From positions 3,587,501-3,651,500 of the forward strand of contig CATNEN010000005.1 in the NCBI GenBank assembly GCA_950097015.1: a stretch of DNA of 64,000 bases. Reading direction: 5' to 3'. The position numbers were made by a program, and so were the translations under genes. Of this stretch, positions 1 through 11,900 are shown in pieces (the stretch's first letter is position 1; each line of letters begins with the position of its first letter). The stretch is from Macrostomum hystrix. Taxonomy: Eukaryota > Platyhelminthes > Macrostomidae. The notes below the pieces were generated by a model. It was not told where the DNA came from. It saw only the letters and a list, made by a program, of their open reading frames with translations, and searched no databases.

Positions 1-1175
1 CTCTTCCTTGAGATTTCACTCTCTTCCTTGAGATTTCACTCTCTTCCCTGAGTTTTCACTCTCTTACTTGAGATTTCACTCTACTCCCTGAGATTTCACT
101 CTCTTCCTTGAGATTTCACTCTCTTCCTTGAGATTTCACTCTCTTCCTTGAGATTTCACTCTCTTCCCTGAGTTTTCACTCTCTTCCTTGAGATTTCACT
201 CTCTCCCATGAGTTGTCACTACTCTCTTCCTTGAGATTTCACTCTCTTCCTTGAGATTTCACTCTCTTCCTTGAGATTTCACTCTCTTCCTTGAGATTTC
301 ACTCTCTTCCTTGAGATTTCACTCTCTTCCCTGAGTTTTCACTCTCTTACTTGAGATTTCACTCTACTCCCTGAGATTTCACTCTCTTCCTTGAGATTTC
401 ACTCTCTTCCTTGAGATTTCACTCTCTTCCTTGAGATTTCACTCTCTTCCCTGAGTTTTCACTCTCTTCCTTGAGATTTCACTCTCTCCCATGAGTTGTC
501 ACTACTCTCTTCCTTGAGATTTCACTCTCTTCCTTGAGATTTCACTCTCTTCCTTGAGATTTCACTCTCTTCCTTGAGATTTCACTCTCTTCCTTGAGAT
601 TTCACTCTCTTCCTTGAGATTTCACTCTCTTCCTTGAGATTTCACTCTCTTCCTTGAGATTTCACTCTCTTCCTTGAGTTGTCGCTCTCTTCCCTGAGTT
701 GTCACTCTCTTCCCTGAGTTGTCACTACTCTCTTCCTTGAGATTTCACTCTCTTTCCTGAGTTGTCACTCTCTCCTTCGAGTTGTCACTCTCTCCTTCGA
801 GTTGTCACTCTCTCCTTAGAGTTGTCACTTACTCCTTCAAGTTGTCACTCTCTCCCTCAAGTTGTCACTCTCTCCCTCAAGTTGTCACTCTCTCCCTTAA
901 GTTGTCACTCACTCCCTCAAGTTGTCACTCTCTCCCTCAAGTTGTCACTCTCTCCCTCAAGTTGTCACTCTCTCCCTCAAGTTGTCACTCTCTCCCTCAA
1001 GTTGTCACTCACTCCCTCAAGTTTTCACTCACTCCCTCAAGTTATCACTCACTCCCTCAAGTTGTCACTCTCTCCCTCAAGTTGTCACTCACTCCCTCAA
1101 GTTGTCACTCACTCCCTCAAGTTGTCACTCACTCCCTCAAGTTGTCACTCACTCCCTCAAGTTGTCACTCTCTCC
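1..1175. repeat. 20-bp minisatellite with two subfamilies
   Basis: This is a head-to-tail array with a 20-bp period, already running at the window edge, so its true start is outside. From 1 to about 760 the unit is CTCTTCCTTGAGATTTCACT. From about 760 to 1175 it changes to a related 20-bp unit containing GTTGTCACTCTCTCCCTCAA. A 23-bp variant containing CCCATGAGTTGTCACTACT recurs 283 bp apart (about 203 and 486), within a matching order of variant units, which indicates a higher-order duplication. Short ORFs here are repeat-encoded and not genes. Confidence 0.97.
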
Positions 1176-1843
1176 TAAAAATGAAAATGTTAAGTCGAGA
1201 TGAAAACACATGAAACAGCAGCTCGAAGCAATGTTGAGTCCATTGTTTATAGATCTAGCATGGGTGGATTGCGTAATATTTTGACAATCCAGCTATAACT
1301 CGCTTCCGTAATACAATGTGTTATTCATACATCATTATAGGCATGTGTGCAGTATATAGTTGAGATGTGTGCCATAATTCTAGATTAAATACATATTTTA
1401 CTTTCAAACTCATAATCGCTCTCACACTCAAATTTTCTAGTCTTCAATATGAAAGCATTGTCAGCCTTGAACAAATTTTCGCTCGATTGCGTCAATGAAT
1501 TTGTTTTGAAATAGTTTAATCCCTCATAATTATTTTTCACCATTCGCCTGAAGCAGGGATTCATACAATGGGAAAGTCTTTGTATTGTTTGGGAGAATCA
1601 TTTTAGCAGGTAATCAAACGGGATAAGAATCCCTTAGCTGTCTGCATGGATTAGACTAAATCTTTATTCTAAAAAGTGTCTTTGTTTTTGTTTAATCTTT
1701 GTGCCACTAATCTCAGCTTTTTCTCTCTTCTCAATACATGTTTAGAGATCTGGAAGAATCTAGGAGATTCGAACAAAGGACCTCTAAGCCAGATATCGGA
1801 AGCCAAAGCTAAAATGCTCACTTTTGTAGTCACTACAAAGACT
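1176..1843. other. Unique sequence, no gene recognised
   Basis: AT-rich single-copy sequence between the first array and a SINE. No ORF with family resemblance, no convincing exon and no RNA gene was seen on either strand. Confidence 0.6.
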
Positions 1844-2202
1844 ATATTGGCAGAGCGGTTAACGCGTTTGCCTCTCGCACCACGGTCCTGAGCTCGATTC
1901 CGCGGCGAGGCCGCATTCATTTGGGGCGCAGCGGTGGAGGCTTGGTGGCTTGTCGTGCAATTTACGCCCTCAAGGGCCAACCGCCAAGTCACAGTGACAG
2001 TGCACACTGCCGGACGATGAGAAAGTCAGGCCAGATGTACACACCTGTGTGAGCGTGTGCCTGCGTACAGTATCTGTGTGCGTGTGTGCTCAGGAGTCTG
2101 CGAAATGGGCAGAATTGCCTCCTCGCTGGCTGCGGGTCTAGTGTCACCAAAATGTGTGCCATTGCCCGCAGCCCTCCTGCAATTATTATTATTATTATAA
2201 AC
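1844..2202 (+). mobile_element. tRNA-derived SINE, family A, copy 1
   Basis: A roughly 355-bp dispersed element. Its head resembles a tRNA with an A-box region (GGCAGAGCGGTTAACGCG, typical of Ser/Leu-type tRNAs) and a B-box-like GAGCTCGATTCC. Its body includes GTGCAATTTACGCCCTCAAG and CCTCCTCGCTGGCTGCGGGT. It ends TCCTGCAATTATT followed by an (ATT)n tail. Related copies lie at 18848-19239 (reverse), 37732-38084 and, truncated, 42540-42700. This head, body and short-tail structure is that of a Pol III SINE. The family name is not known to me. Confidence 0.88.
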
Positions 2203-2225
2203 TAAATAGAAATTTCCTAATTTCT

Positions 2226-2539
2226 TAAACTCGGAATTTCATAAACTCCGAATTTCATAAACTCCGAATTTCATAAACTCCGAATTTCATAAACTCCGAA
2301 TTTCATAAACTCCGAATTTCATAAACTCGGAATTTTATAAACTCCGAATTTCATAAACTCCGAATTTTAAAAACTCCGAATTTCATAAACTCCGAATTTC
2401 ATAAACTCCGAATTTCATAAACTCCGAATTTCATAAACTCCGAATTTCATAAACTCCGAATTTCATAAACTCCGAATTTCATAAACTCCGAATTTCATAA
2501 ACTCCGAATTTCATAAACTCCGAATTTCATAAACTCATT
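2226..2539. repeat. 16-bp minisatellite
   Basis: About 20 tandem copies of AACTCCGAATTTCATA, with rare variants (AACTCGG, TTTTATA). It starts about 25 bp after the SINE tail. Confidence 0.97.
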
Positions 2540-3057
2540 ATTCAAAATAAGGTGACTCAAGAAAGTGGTTTAAACATGAAATTCTGTAAACCAATGTCTA
2601 ACGGTATGAAAAGAATCATTCAAGAACAACAGACAAAGAATCTGGGAACTGATTTGTTATCGCGACGACAATAAAATCTTATACATCTAAGAATGAAAGC
2701 GAACCGACTGAAATACCTGATCTACAAGTGTCTATTGTTCGCAAGTAATTGTTCTCTCCGTATTATAGCGAACATGTTTTGATTGTTCATTCAAGCGAAA
2801 CGAATGGTATTCATTTGAGCATAGGAGAGCACAACAGCAGTGAGTCTCATTTGTGTTGCGTGTGTGTGTTTGTGGCTAGGCCCTATGATATCCAGGATTT
2901 TAAGTGATTCCAGTTAACTGATTTTACTATTTTACTCTAACACCTCTCTCTATACACAATGCCTATTTTTCTTAAAAAAACGGACCAAATTGTGTTACCA
3001 AGCTAGTTTGAACAGGTGCAGCTGTGTAGATCTAAAATATGCTGCTACCCTTATTAT
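2540..3057. other. Unique sequence, no gene recognised
   Basis: Single-copy, AT-rich sequence between two arrays. It contains a short GT-rich run near 2856-2872. No ORF or exon can be supported. Confidence 0.6.
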
Positions 3058-3788
3058 ATTCTAGGAATCTAGGATTCTAGGAATCTAGGATTCTAGGAAT
3101 CTAGGATTCTAGGAATCTAGGATTCTAGGAATCTAGGATTCTAGGAATCTAGGATTCTAGGAATCTAGGATTCTAGGAATCTAGGATTCTAGGAATCTAG
3201 GATTCTAGGAATCTAGGATTCTAGGAATCTAGGATTCTAGGAATCTAGGATTCTAGGAATCTAGGATTCTAGGAATCTAGGATTCTAGGAATCTAGGATT
3301 CTAGGAATCTAGGATTCTAGGAATCTAGGATTCTAGGAATCTAGGATTCTAGGAATCTAGGATTCTAGGAATCTAGGATTCTAGGAATCTAGGATTCTAG
3401 GAATCTAGGATTCTAGGAATCTAGGATTCTAGGAATCTAGGATTCTAGGAATCTAGGATTCTAGGAATCTAGGATTCTAGGAATCTAGGATTCTAGGAAT
3501 CTAGGATTCTAGGAATCTAGGATTCTAGGAATCTAGGATTCTAGGAATCTAGGATTCTAGGAATCTAGGATTCTAGGAATCTAGGATTCTGGGAATCTAG
3601 GAATCTAGGAATCTAGGAATCTAGGATTCTAGGAATCTAGGAATCTAGGATTCTTAGAATCTAGGAATCTAGGATTCTAGGAATATAGGATTCTAGGGAT
3701 CTAGGATTCTGGGAATCTAGGAATCTAGGATTCTTAGAATCTAGGATTCTAAGAATCTAGGATTCTAAGAATCTAGGATTCTAGGAAT
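3058..3788. repeat. 16-bp self-complementary minisatellite
   Basis: About 45 copies of a 16-bp unit, GGAATCTAGGATTCTA. The two 8-bp halves, CTAGGAAT and CTAGGATT, are close to inverted copies: GAATC is the reverse complement of GATTC, so GAATCTAGGATTC is a hairpin-capable palindrome around TAG. The array is nearly perfect from 3058 to about 3590, then degenerates towards the right, where one half-unit repeats alone. Confidence 0.97.
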
Positions 3789-4410
3789 TATGAGTTAAAA
3801 CTAGAAATTACCGAATAGTTATTTTCTGCCTGTCATCTTTGTTACTGAAAAGATAAAATAAATGACTTAGACTAAGTCTTTGTTATTAGAGAGACACATG
3901 AACGCACAGAAACATTTTCTAGTTAGAGTTTAATGGGGTATAAAATACATTTACTTAAAATCGACAGTTAAAAAAATTGACACTTGAATGACAAGCAGCA
4001 GTTATTCTAAAAGTGCATTTCGCTTCAATTTTGACAGGTTAAGAAAAATGAAGTGTCAACGCGGACGATGGTATTATTTGACTGACAGCATATTTAGAAT
4101 TGATATATCGGACAAGGTGATGAGAACATTATTGGCCATTGTTGCACTGTCATTTGAAAATTGTTTAGTGATAGATTTTGTCCAAAACTAAGGTCTGTCT
4201 GTCTGTCTGTCTGGAACTTATCTGAGAATTTTTCTGCTCTTATTAAAGTAGCGAATAGTCCGTAAGATCTTTGTTCCATTGTAAAGTTAAATACACATTC
4301 AGGTGACGAAAGAATGAGCAAAACTCACGCCAAATCCACTCTGTGCCACAAAAATAAGCATTATTGAATGCATGATAGACAGGAAGCAAAGACCTTTTGA
4401 AAGTATACTA
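3789..4410. other. Unique sequence with a (TCTG)n microsatellite
   Basis: Single-copy sequence between arrays. A short GTCT tetranucleotide run lies at 4193-4212. The small ORF beginning at 3988 has no family resemblance and is not called. Confidence 0.6.
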
Positions 4411-4829
4411 AAATCTGACAGTACCTAATTGATAATCTGACAGTACCTAATTGATAATCTGACAGTACCTAATTGATAATCTGACAGTACCTAATTGATA
4501 GTCTGACAGTACCTAATTGATAATCTGACAGTACCTAATTGATAATCTGACAGTACCTAATTGATAATCTGACAGTACCTAATTGATAGTCTGACAGTAC
4601 CTAATTGATAATCTGACAGTACCTAATTGATAATCTGACAGTACCTAATTGATAATCTGACAGTACCTAATTGATAATCTGACAGTACCTAATTGATAAT
4701 CTGACAGTACCTAATTGATAATCTGACAGTACCTAATTGATAATCTGACAGTACCTAATTGATAATCTGACAGTACCTAATTGATCATCTGACAGTACCT
4801 AATTGATAGTCTGACAGTACCTAATTGAT
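4411..4829. repeat. 22-bp minisatellite
   Basis: About 19 copies of a 22-bp unit containing AATCTGACAGTACCTAATTG, nearly identical apart from an A/G variant (GATAATC or GATAGTC). Confidence 0.97.
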
Positions 4830-5470
4830 ACCAGATCGCGTGACGTCAAATTGTGGAACAAAAGTCCTGAAGTCATGTAATAGACAGAACATATTTTATA
4901 GTCTTGGTTGTTACTCGAAAACCGGTACGTACTGATAAATCAAATGAATCGTGTTAAGCAGGCAATCGTGTATCATATAGCTAACTGAAGGAAGTTTAAT
5001 TTTACCCTTAGGGCTTAGTTCTTTAAAGTAGATTTTCGATTTCATGATATCTCAATTTAGTGTGCATTGGGCGACTCAAGCTATGATTGATAATGATCAG
5101 AAGGATATTTGTAGTTCCATTTTTTCGCTAAACTTCCATATAGGATTTCGTGCTCAACAATATTTCATGTTGGGAACAGAAAAAAATGTGTTTAAAAAAT
5201 GCATCAACATGTGGTTAGTCTTTCAATACCGTATAGTTAATTGCCGAATTCTAAAATGATTATTAACTAATCTAGATTTCCGCTTTCACTTTAACTTCAG
5301 ATTTCCGTGCCTACTTGCTATTAGAGTGTGAGTTGTATGAAAAATCTGATATCATTATCTTGCTAGTCCATAGTCTATAGGTACGAATTAGGACAATAGA
5401 TATAATGCCTGTCTATTGTTAGATTGTTGGCCATTTTGAAGGATAGATTTGAGGCGAAGCTTAGACAGAA
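4830..5470. other. Unique sequence, no gene recognised
   Basis: Single-copy, AT-rich sequence. The small ORF at 5044-5259 has no recognisable motif or splice context and is not called. Confidence 0.55.
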
Positions 5471-6280
5471 AGGAAGCGGATAGCGTAGGTAGGGAGCGGA
5501 AAGCGTAGGTAGGGAACGGAAAGGTAGGGAGCGGAGCGGATAGCGTAGGTTGGGAGCGGAGAGCAAGGTTAGGGAGTGGATAGCGTAGGTTGGGAGCGGA
5601 GAGCAAGGTTAGGGAGCGGATAGCGTAGGTTGGGAGCGGAGAGCAAGGTTAGGGAGCGGATAGCGTAGGTTGGGAGCGGAGAGCAAGGTTAGGGAGCGGA
5701 TAGCGTAGGTTGGGAGCGGAGAGCAAGGTTAGGGAGCGGATAGCGTAGGTAGGGAGCGGATAGCGTAGGTAGGGAGCGGATAGCGTAGGTAGGGAGCGGA
5801 GAGCAAGGTTAGGGAGCGGATAGCGTAGGTAGGGAGCGGATAGCGTAGGTTGGGAGCGGAGAGCAAGGTTAGGGAGTGGATAGCGTAGGTAGGGAGCGGA
5901 TAGCGTAGGTAGGGAGCGGATAGCGTAGGTTGGGAGCGGAGAGCAAGGTTAGGGAGCGGATAGCGTAGGTAGGGAGCGGATAGCGTAGGTTGGGAGCGGA
6001 GAGCAAGGTTAGGGAGCGGATAGCGTATGTGGGGAGTGGATAGCGTAGGTAGGGAGCGGATAGCGTAGGTAGGGAGCGGATAGCGTAGTTAGGGAGTGGA
6101 TAGCGTAGTTAGGGAGCGGATAGCGTAGGTAGGGAGCGGATAGCGTAGGTAGGGAGCGGAGAGCAAGGTTAGGGAGCGGATAGCGTAGGTAGGGAGAGGA
6201 TAGCGTAGGTTGGGAGCGGAGAGCAAGGTTAGGGAGCGGATAGCGTAGGTGCGGAGCGGATAGCGTAGGTCGGGAGCGGA
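5471..6280. repeat. 20-bp GC-rich minisatellite of two interleaved unit types
   Basis: About 40 copies of a 20-bp unit. Two versions alternate irregularly: GGGAGCGGATAGCGTAGGTA and GGGAGCGGAGAGCAAGGTTA. It is followed by a short 10-bp TGGTAGAATG repeat to about 6330. Confidence 0.97.
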
Positions 6281-7021
6281 TGAAAGTTAATGGTAGAATG
6301 GTAGAATGGTAGAATGGTGGAATGGTAGAGAGCGGAGTTGAGTAAATTATTAATAGATTATAATATCATTAGTCCCAATGTATTCCTATTGTTCAATGAA
6401 AGACATTATTTAGTTTAAAAAACTATTCAAGCGCTAATTGCCGTTAACCGTAGATTGTTCATATTTTTAGTAGCAAAAAATAATCCATATTTAATTACTG
6501 GCACAGAATTCGTCACATTTGACTGATTGTGTTGCATCATCGTATCATGATCGAAATCATTTGAAATGTGGTCATTATGCTAGCTATGGGAGAAAACAGT
6601 TTTCACTTTTCCATTGTGACTTTTTATGCAAAAGCAGCAATAAACAATCTCAGCCAAATTTCAATGCCCAATAAAAAATTAATTTATTGAAAACTGAAAG
6701 TATATAAAAAGCTGAGTAAATTAGTTGAAAATTGCTCTTTTTTGTTGATTTTGATTTAGTGCTATTCGTTGAGCAATGATTTTTGCCGTCAAACTTTATA
6801 GCTACGATCAGTAATTATTCATTGTTGCTAAGGCTGTTGTTCAGTACTATTAGCAAAAGCATGGAGAAAGCAAATTGTGAAAATAATATTCACTGACCGA
6901 TGATGTATTCATTTCGTGAGATATGTGCTTTGATTTGACAACTTTTTCATTAGGGGAATAAGTTGTTTTGGGAAGAAATCGAATGAAACTTAAAGGTCTG
7001 GCAATGGGGAAGAGAGGAGAA
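6281..7021. other. Intergenic sequence with an unassigned TATA-like site
   Basis: AT-rich single-copy sequence. A TATATAAAA motif lies near 6701-6709 on the plus strand, but no ORF or exon follows before the next array, so it is not called a promoter. Nothing else was recognised. Confidence 0.5.
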
Positions 7022-7868
7022 GAATCAGGTAAAGATACAAAGAATGGGGGGAGATAGCGGAAGATAGAGGAAGATTTGGGAAGAGAGGGGAAGAATGGGG
7101 AAAAGAGGGGAAGAATAGGGAAGAGAGGGGTAGATATGGGAGGCGAGGGAAAGAATGGGGAAAAGAGGGGAAGAATAGGGAAGAGAGGGGAAGAATGGGG
7201 GAAGAATGGGGGGAAGAGTAGGGAAGAGAGGGGAAGAATGGGAGAAGAATTGGGGGAAGAGTAGGGAAGAGAGGGGAAGAATGGGGGAAGAATGGGGGAA
7301 GAGTAGGGAAGAGAGGGGAAGAATGGGGGGAGAATGGGGGGAAGAGTAGGGAAGAGAGGGGAAGAATGGGGGGAGAATGGGGGGAAGAGTAGGGAAGAGA
7401 GGGGAAGAATGGGGGAAGAATGGGGGGAAGAGTAGGGAAGAGAGGGGAAGAATGGGAGAAGAATTGGGGGAAGAGTAGGGAAGAGAGGGGAAGAATGGGG
7501 GAAGAATGGGGGAAGAGTAGGGAAGAGAGGGGAAGAATGGGAGAAGAATTGGGGGAAGAGTAGGGAAGAGAGGGGAAGAATGGGGGAAGAATGGGGGAAG
7601 AGTAGGGAAGAGAGGGGAAGAATGGGGGGAGAATGGGGGGAAGAGTAGGGAAGAGAGGGGAAGAATGGGGGAAGAATGGGGGGAAGAGTAGGGAAGAGAG
7701 GGGAAGAATGGGGGAAGAATGGGGGGAAGAGTAGGGAAGAGAGGGGAAGAATGGGGGAAGAATGGGGGAAGAGTAGGGAAGAGAGGGGAAGAATGGGGGG
7801 AAGAGTAGGGAAGAGAGGGGAAGAATGGGGGAAGATTGGGGGGAAGAGTAGGGAAGAGAGGGTTAGAA
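7022..7868. repeat. G/A-rich minisatellite with GGGG runs
   Basis: An imperfect array built from GGGAAGAGAGGGGAAGAATG and GGGGAAGAGTA blocks, variable in length (about 30 to 45 bp per composite unit). The plus strand is almost all G and A, with repeated runs of four or more G. The long minus-strand ORF across it encodes only Ser/Pro/Phe/Leu repeats and reflects composition. Confidence 0.93.
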
Positions 7869-8312
7869 TAGGGAAGGAAGAAAGGCATTTTCTCTGACAT
7901 ACAATTTCTTAGAAATTTAAACTACTGATAAGTATAATTATTAAGTCAACCGGTGTCAATAAGACAGAAATCTAGCTTAGCAGTTTAGACGCGGCATGAC
8001 AGGCTCAAATGGTGATGAGTTCTTGAATTGCGAAAATTTTGTCAAGATACTCTTAAAATCAGCTGCTAATATCTTTGCCAAGAATCCGATGCAAGTATTT
8101 TAATCTCATTGTGATTTAAAATACGCGACTTTGACTAATAAGAGCCAATGGGACTTTCAGAAATCTGTTAAGCCTACAGACTATCGGCCTATCTGTTGAT
8201 AATGATTATCAACAAGTTGAAGAGGGTGTTAAAAAGCCACGTTGAGTCTAGGCTGCTGCCTTCTCATCGCCTGTCCCCCGCCCAAACTCAAATTAGCAAT
8301 GAGCAGTTGACT
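7869..8312. other. Upstream flank of the AP-2 gene
   Basis: Single-copy sequence between the G-rich array and the putative AP-2 promoter. A CCAAT motif occurs at about 8143. No coding sequence was seen. Confidence 0.5.
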
Positions 8313-8428
8313 AGCCAATGAGAATGGACCACACCAACCAGCTTCACTCTCATTGGCTGCTAGCGTGGCCGGCATCTACAACCTCATCCCGATCGCATTT
8401 TCAATAGCACCGCTTTATCATATATAAG
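8313..8428 (+). promoter_or_regulatory. Putative AP-2 core promoter (CCAAT boxes and TATA box)
   Basis: A CCAAT motif (AGCCAATGAG, about 8313), an inverted one (ATTGG at 8352-8356) and a TATATAAG motif at 8421-8428 lie in that order 100 to 220 bp upstream of the AP-2 start codon at 8530. Order and spacing fit an RNA polymerase II core promoter. No transcript start is known, so this is inference from motifs. Confidence 0.5.
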
Positions 8429-8529
8429 TGCTAGCACAATATATGGCCCCAAGGCTGTTAAAATCTGTTTCAAGTTTAACTGAACCAAAAGTCTAGACTA
8501 ATTTGTACGAGATTTTGTAAAAACAAAGA

Positions 8530-8903
8530 ATGCCAGTGCTAGATCATCACCAAAGGCTAGAAAGCTATCACGATTTCACCTGTTCGGTAAGATTAACAAT
8601 CATTTTTCTTTTTTTTTATTATACATTCTATACTTAATAGGGCTGTAGCCTCTAGTGTATAGAGCGTCGGACTCACGACTTGGAGGTCGGGTGTTCGATT
8701 CCAAATCTTACTGGAGCAAAATTTGTGTCCTTTAGCAAGATATTATGTTTCTAAATAACTTTTGTGATTTTAACAAACGGCAATTGCTAATTGAACTAAT
8801 TATTACATTGATATGTCAACTTTCGTAGGATCGTCGTCAAGACCTTCAACCGACTATGGCAGTTGCAGCAGCCGCCGATGCAACAACGCCCTCGCCGACG
8901 CAT

Positions 8904-8934
<31 letters not shown>

Positions 8935-11900
8935 CAGAATTTCAGCCTCCGTATTTTCCTCCACCGTATGCGCCAGTGCATCATCATTATCAGCAACATC
9001 AGCATATGCCAGCTAGTCATCAGGTGAGTCTCTATCCTGTACACGATTATAAATTCAATAGTAGAAACTGTAAAAAAACAATATAATGTTTTTCAACTAA
9101 TCCGTTTTCCTAAAAAACTCGCACATTTTTCACAGTTTGACTTTCACGATCATTGGCAAACCTTTGCAACAGCTGCAGCGTCTAGCTATCATCATCAGTA
9201 TCAGTATCAGCAGCAGCAGCAGCAGCAGCTTGGTGTTAGTGCCTATCACAATCAACTACCTCAGCAGCAGTACCAGCAGCATCAAGCTCTACAAAGTCAG
9301 CAGCAGCAGCAGCAGCAGCAGCAGCTTGAGCACCCCACAATGCCCTATTCGGGTCATGTACTACAGGGCATGGAATTCTCGAGGGTCAGTCATCACCAGA
9401 GCGCCCTATTAATGAAGCGCTACCATCAGCAATCACCTTTGCATGCGGCCACTTTGAAGGTAGGAAAACTGATTTCTATTCTATTTATTTTTCGACAGTC
9501 TCAGAATCTCATATCAAACTTCTCATGGCAGTGTCAGAATCTCATATCAAACTTCTCATGGCAGTGTCAGAATCTCATATCAAACTTCTCATGGCAGTCT
9601 CAGAATCTCATATCAAACTTCTCATGGCAGTGTCAGAATCTCATATCAAACTTCTCATGGCAGTGTCAGAATCTCATATCAAACTTCTCATGGCAGTCTC
9701 AGAATCTCATATCAAACTTCTCATGGCAGTGTCAGAATCTCATATCAAACTTCTCATGGCAGTGTCAGAATCTCATATCAAACTTCTCATGGCAGTGTCA
9801 GAATCTCATATCAAACTTCTCATGGCAGTGTCAGAATCTCATATCAAACTTCTCATGGCAGTCTCAGAATCTCATATCAAACTTCTCATGGCAGTCTCAG
9901 AATCTCATATCAAACTTCTCATGGCAGTGTCAGAATCTCATATCAAACTTCTCATGGCAGTGTCAGAATCTCATATCAAACTTCTCATGGCAGTGTCAGA
10001 ATCTCATATCAAACTTCTCATGGCAGTGTCAGAATCTCATATCAAACTTCTCATGGCAGTGTCAGAATCTCATATCAAACTTCTCATGGCAGTGTCAGAA
10101 TCTCATATCAAACTTCTCATGGCAGTGTCAGAATCTCATATCAAACTTCTCATGGCAGTGTCAGAATCTCATATCAAACTTCTCATGGCAGTGTCAGAAT
10201 CTCATATCAAACTTCTCATGGCAGTGTCAGAATCTCATATCAAACTTCTCATGGCAGTCTCAGAATCTCATATCAAACTTCTCATGGCAGTGTCAGAATC
10301 TCATCAAACTTCTCATGGCAGTGTCAGAATCTCATATCAAACTTCTCATGGCAGTGTCAGAATCTCATCAAACTTCTCATGGCAGTGTCAGAATCTCATA
10401 TCAAACTTCTCATGGCAGTGTCAGAATATCATATCAAACTTCTCATGGCAGTCTCAGAATCTCATATCAAACTTCTCATGGCAGTGTCAGAATCTCATAT
10501 CAAACTTCTCATGGCAGTCTCAGAATCTCATATCAAACTTCTCATGGCAGTCTCAGAATCTCATATCAAACTTCTCATGGCAGTCTCAGAATCTCATATC
10601 AAACTTCTCATGGCAGTCTCAGAATCTCATATCAAACTTCTCATGGCAGTGTCAGAATCTCATATCAAACTTCTCATGGCAGTCTCAGAATCTCATATCA
10701 AACTTCTCATGGCAGTGTCAGAATCTCATATCAAACTTCTCATGGCAGTCTCAGAATCTCATATCAAACTTCTCATGGCAGTTTCAGAATCTCAGAACTT
10801 CCAAAAATTGCTTATCAAATGTTTCCTATTCGCGAGAATCCCAGATGAAGCTGCATGAGACTTTGATTCCTCTGGATTCCTCAAGGAATCCAGTCTATGA
10901 ATAGCTTTTCCATAGACAGAAAAATACAATAACAGTCACAGGTGGCTTTTACACGCCTTTCTGAGGGTCTTAAGTTCTTATATTGCGGGATTTTTGAAGG
11001 CAGTTGTATAATTAGCCAATTTCGTGTTATGTTAAGGCCGTTGGGCCGTCTAACAGATCCCTAAAGTCGACAGATGTTAGTGACAGGCGATAAAATCCCC
11101 AAAGAAGTTAATACCCATCAGAATGACTTCGGCCATAATTGGGAATGAGTGAAAGTGGAGAGTAGTGGGCAAAGAATGCATTCTTGGGAATTTAAAATGG
11201 TACACACGCTATACACAGTGACTTTAATTGCTACTGAGATTGTGTTACATGCCTTGGTCAGTTAAAGAAAGTGAAACAGTCGTTTGTAACAATAGATGTT
11301 TGGTCTTTAACTGGTAATTTTCTATTTTTGAGTCAATTTAAAACTGAAACTAGAGATTCTCATTTGATTCTATTGATTTGCCTTCCGTACGATATACTAT
11401 ATACTCTACTCAAGTTCTACTCAAAATATACTTAGAAAACTCTACATAAGCTCATCTAAAAGTTTAATTCAAGATTTACTCAAGCTCTACTCAAACTTTA
11501 ATAAATCTGTACTCAAACTATACTAAAGCTTTGCTCAACCTCTACTCAAACTCTACTCAAACTCTACTCAAGCTCTACTCAAACTCTACTCAAGCTCTAC
11601 TCAAGCTCTACTCAAACTCTACTCAAGCTCTACTCAAGCTCTACTCAAACTCTACTCGAACTCTACTCAAGCTCTACTCAAGCTCTACTCAAGCTCTACT
11701 CAAACTCTATTCAAGCTCTACTCAAACTCTACTCAAGCTCTACTCAAACTCTACTCAAACTCTACTCAAACTCTACTCAAGCTCTACTCAAGCTCTACTC
11801 AAACTCTAGTCAAGCTCTACTCAAGCTCTACTCAAGCTCTACTCAAACTCTATTCAAGCTCTACTCAAACTCTACTCAAACTCTACTCAAGCTCTACTCA

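Noticed and set aside
31-1175. CRISPR-like regular repeats (here and in other arrays)
   Set aside because: Units are directly adjacent without unique spacers, and the genome is eukaryotic; these are minisatellites.
1669-2007. 112-codon minus ORF and 71-codon plus ORF
   Set aside because: They overlap SINE copy 1 and its flank; similar short frames occur in the other SINE copies.
6701-6709. Promoter at a TATATAAAA motif
   Set aside because: No ORF, exon or other promoter element follows before the G-rich array; AT-rich background makes the motif common.
7025-7900. 291-codon Ser/Pro/Phe/Leu-rich minus ORF and plus-strand Gly/Glu/Arg-rich ORFs
   Set aside because: Direct consequence of the G/A-rich array; both strands are open and no conserved domain is present.
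8640-8703. A functional tRNA-Val (CAC) gene
   Set aside because: The D-stem and B box look tRNA-like, but the anticodon arm does not pair properly and a SINE-type body follows.
9525-10904. 459-codon plus-strand ORF of [11 protein letters not shown] repeats
   Set aside because: It is a second frame of the 33-bp intronic array with no link to a start context or exon; only the exon 3 frame is worth noting.
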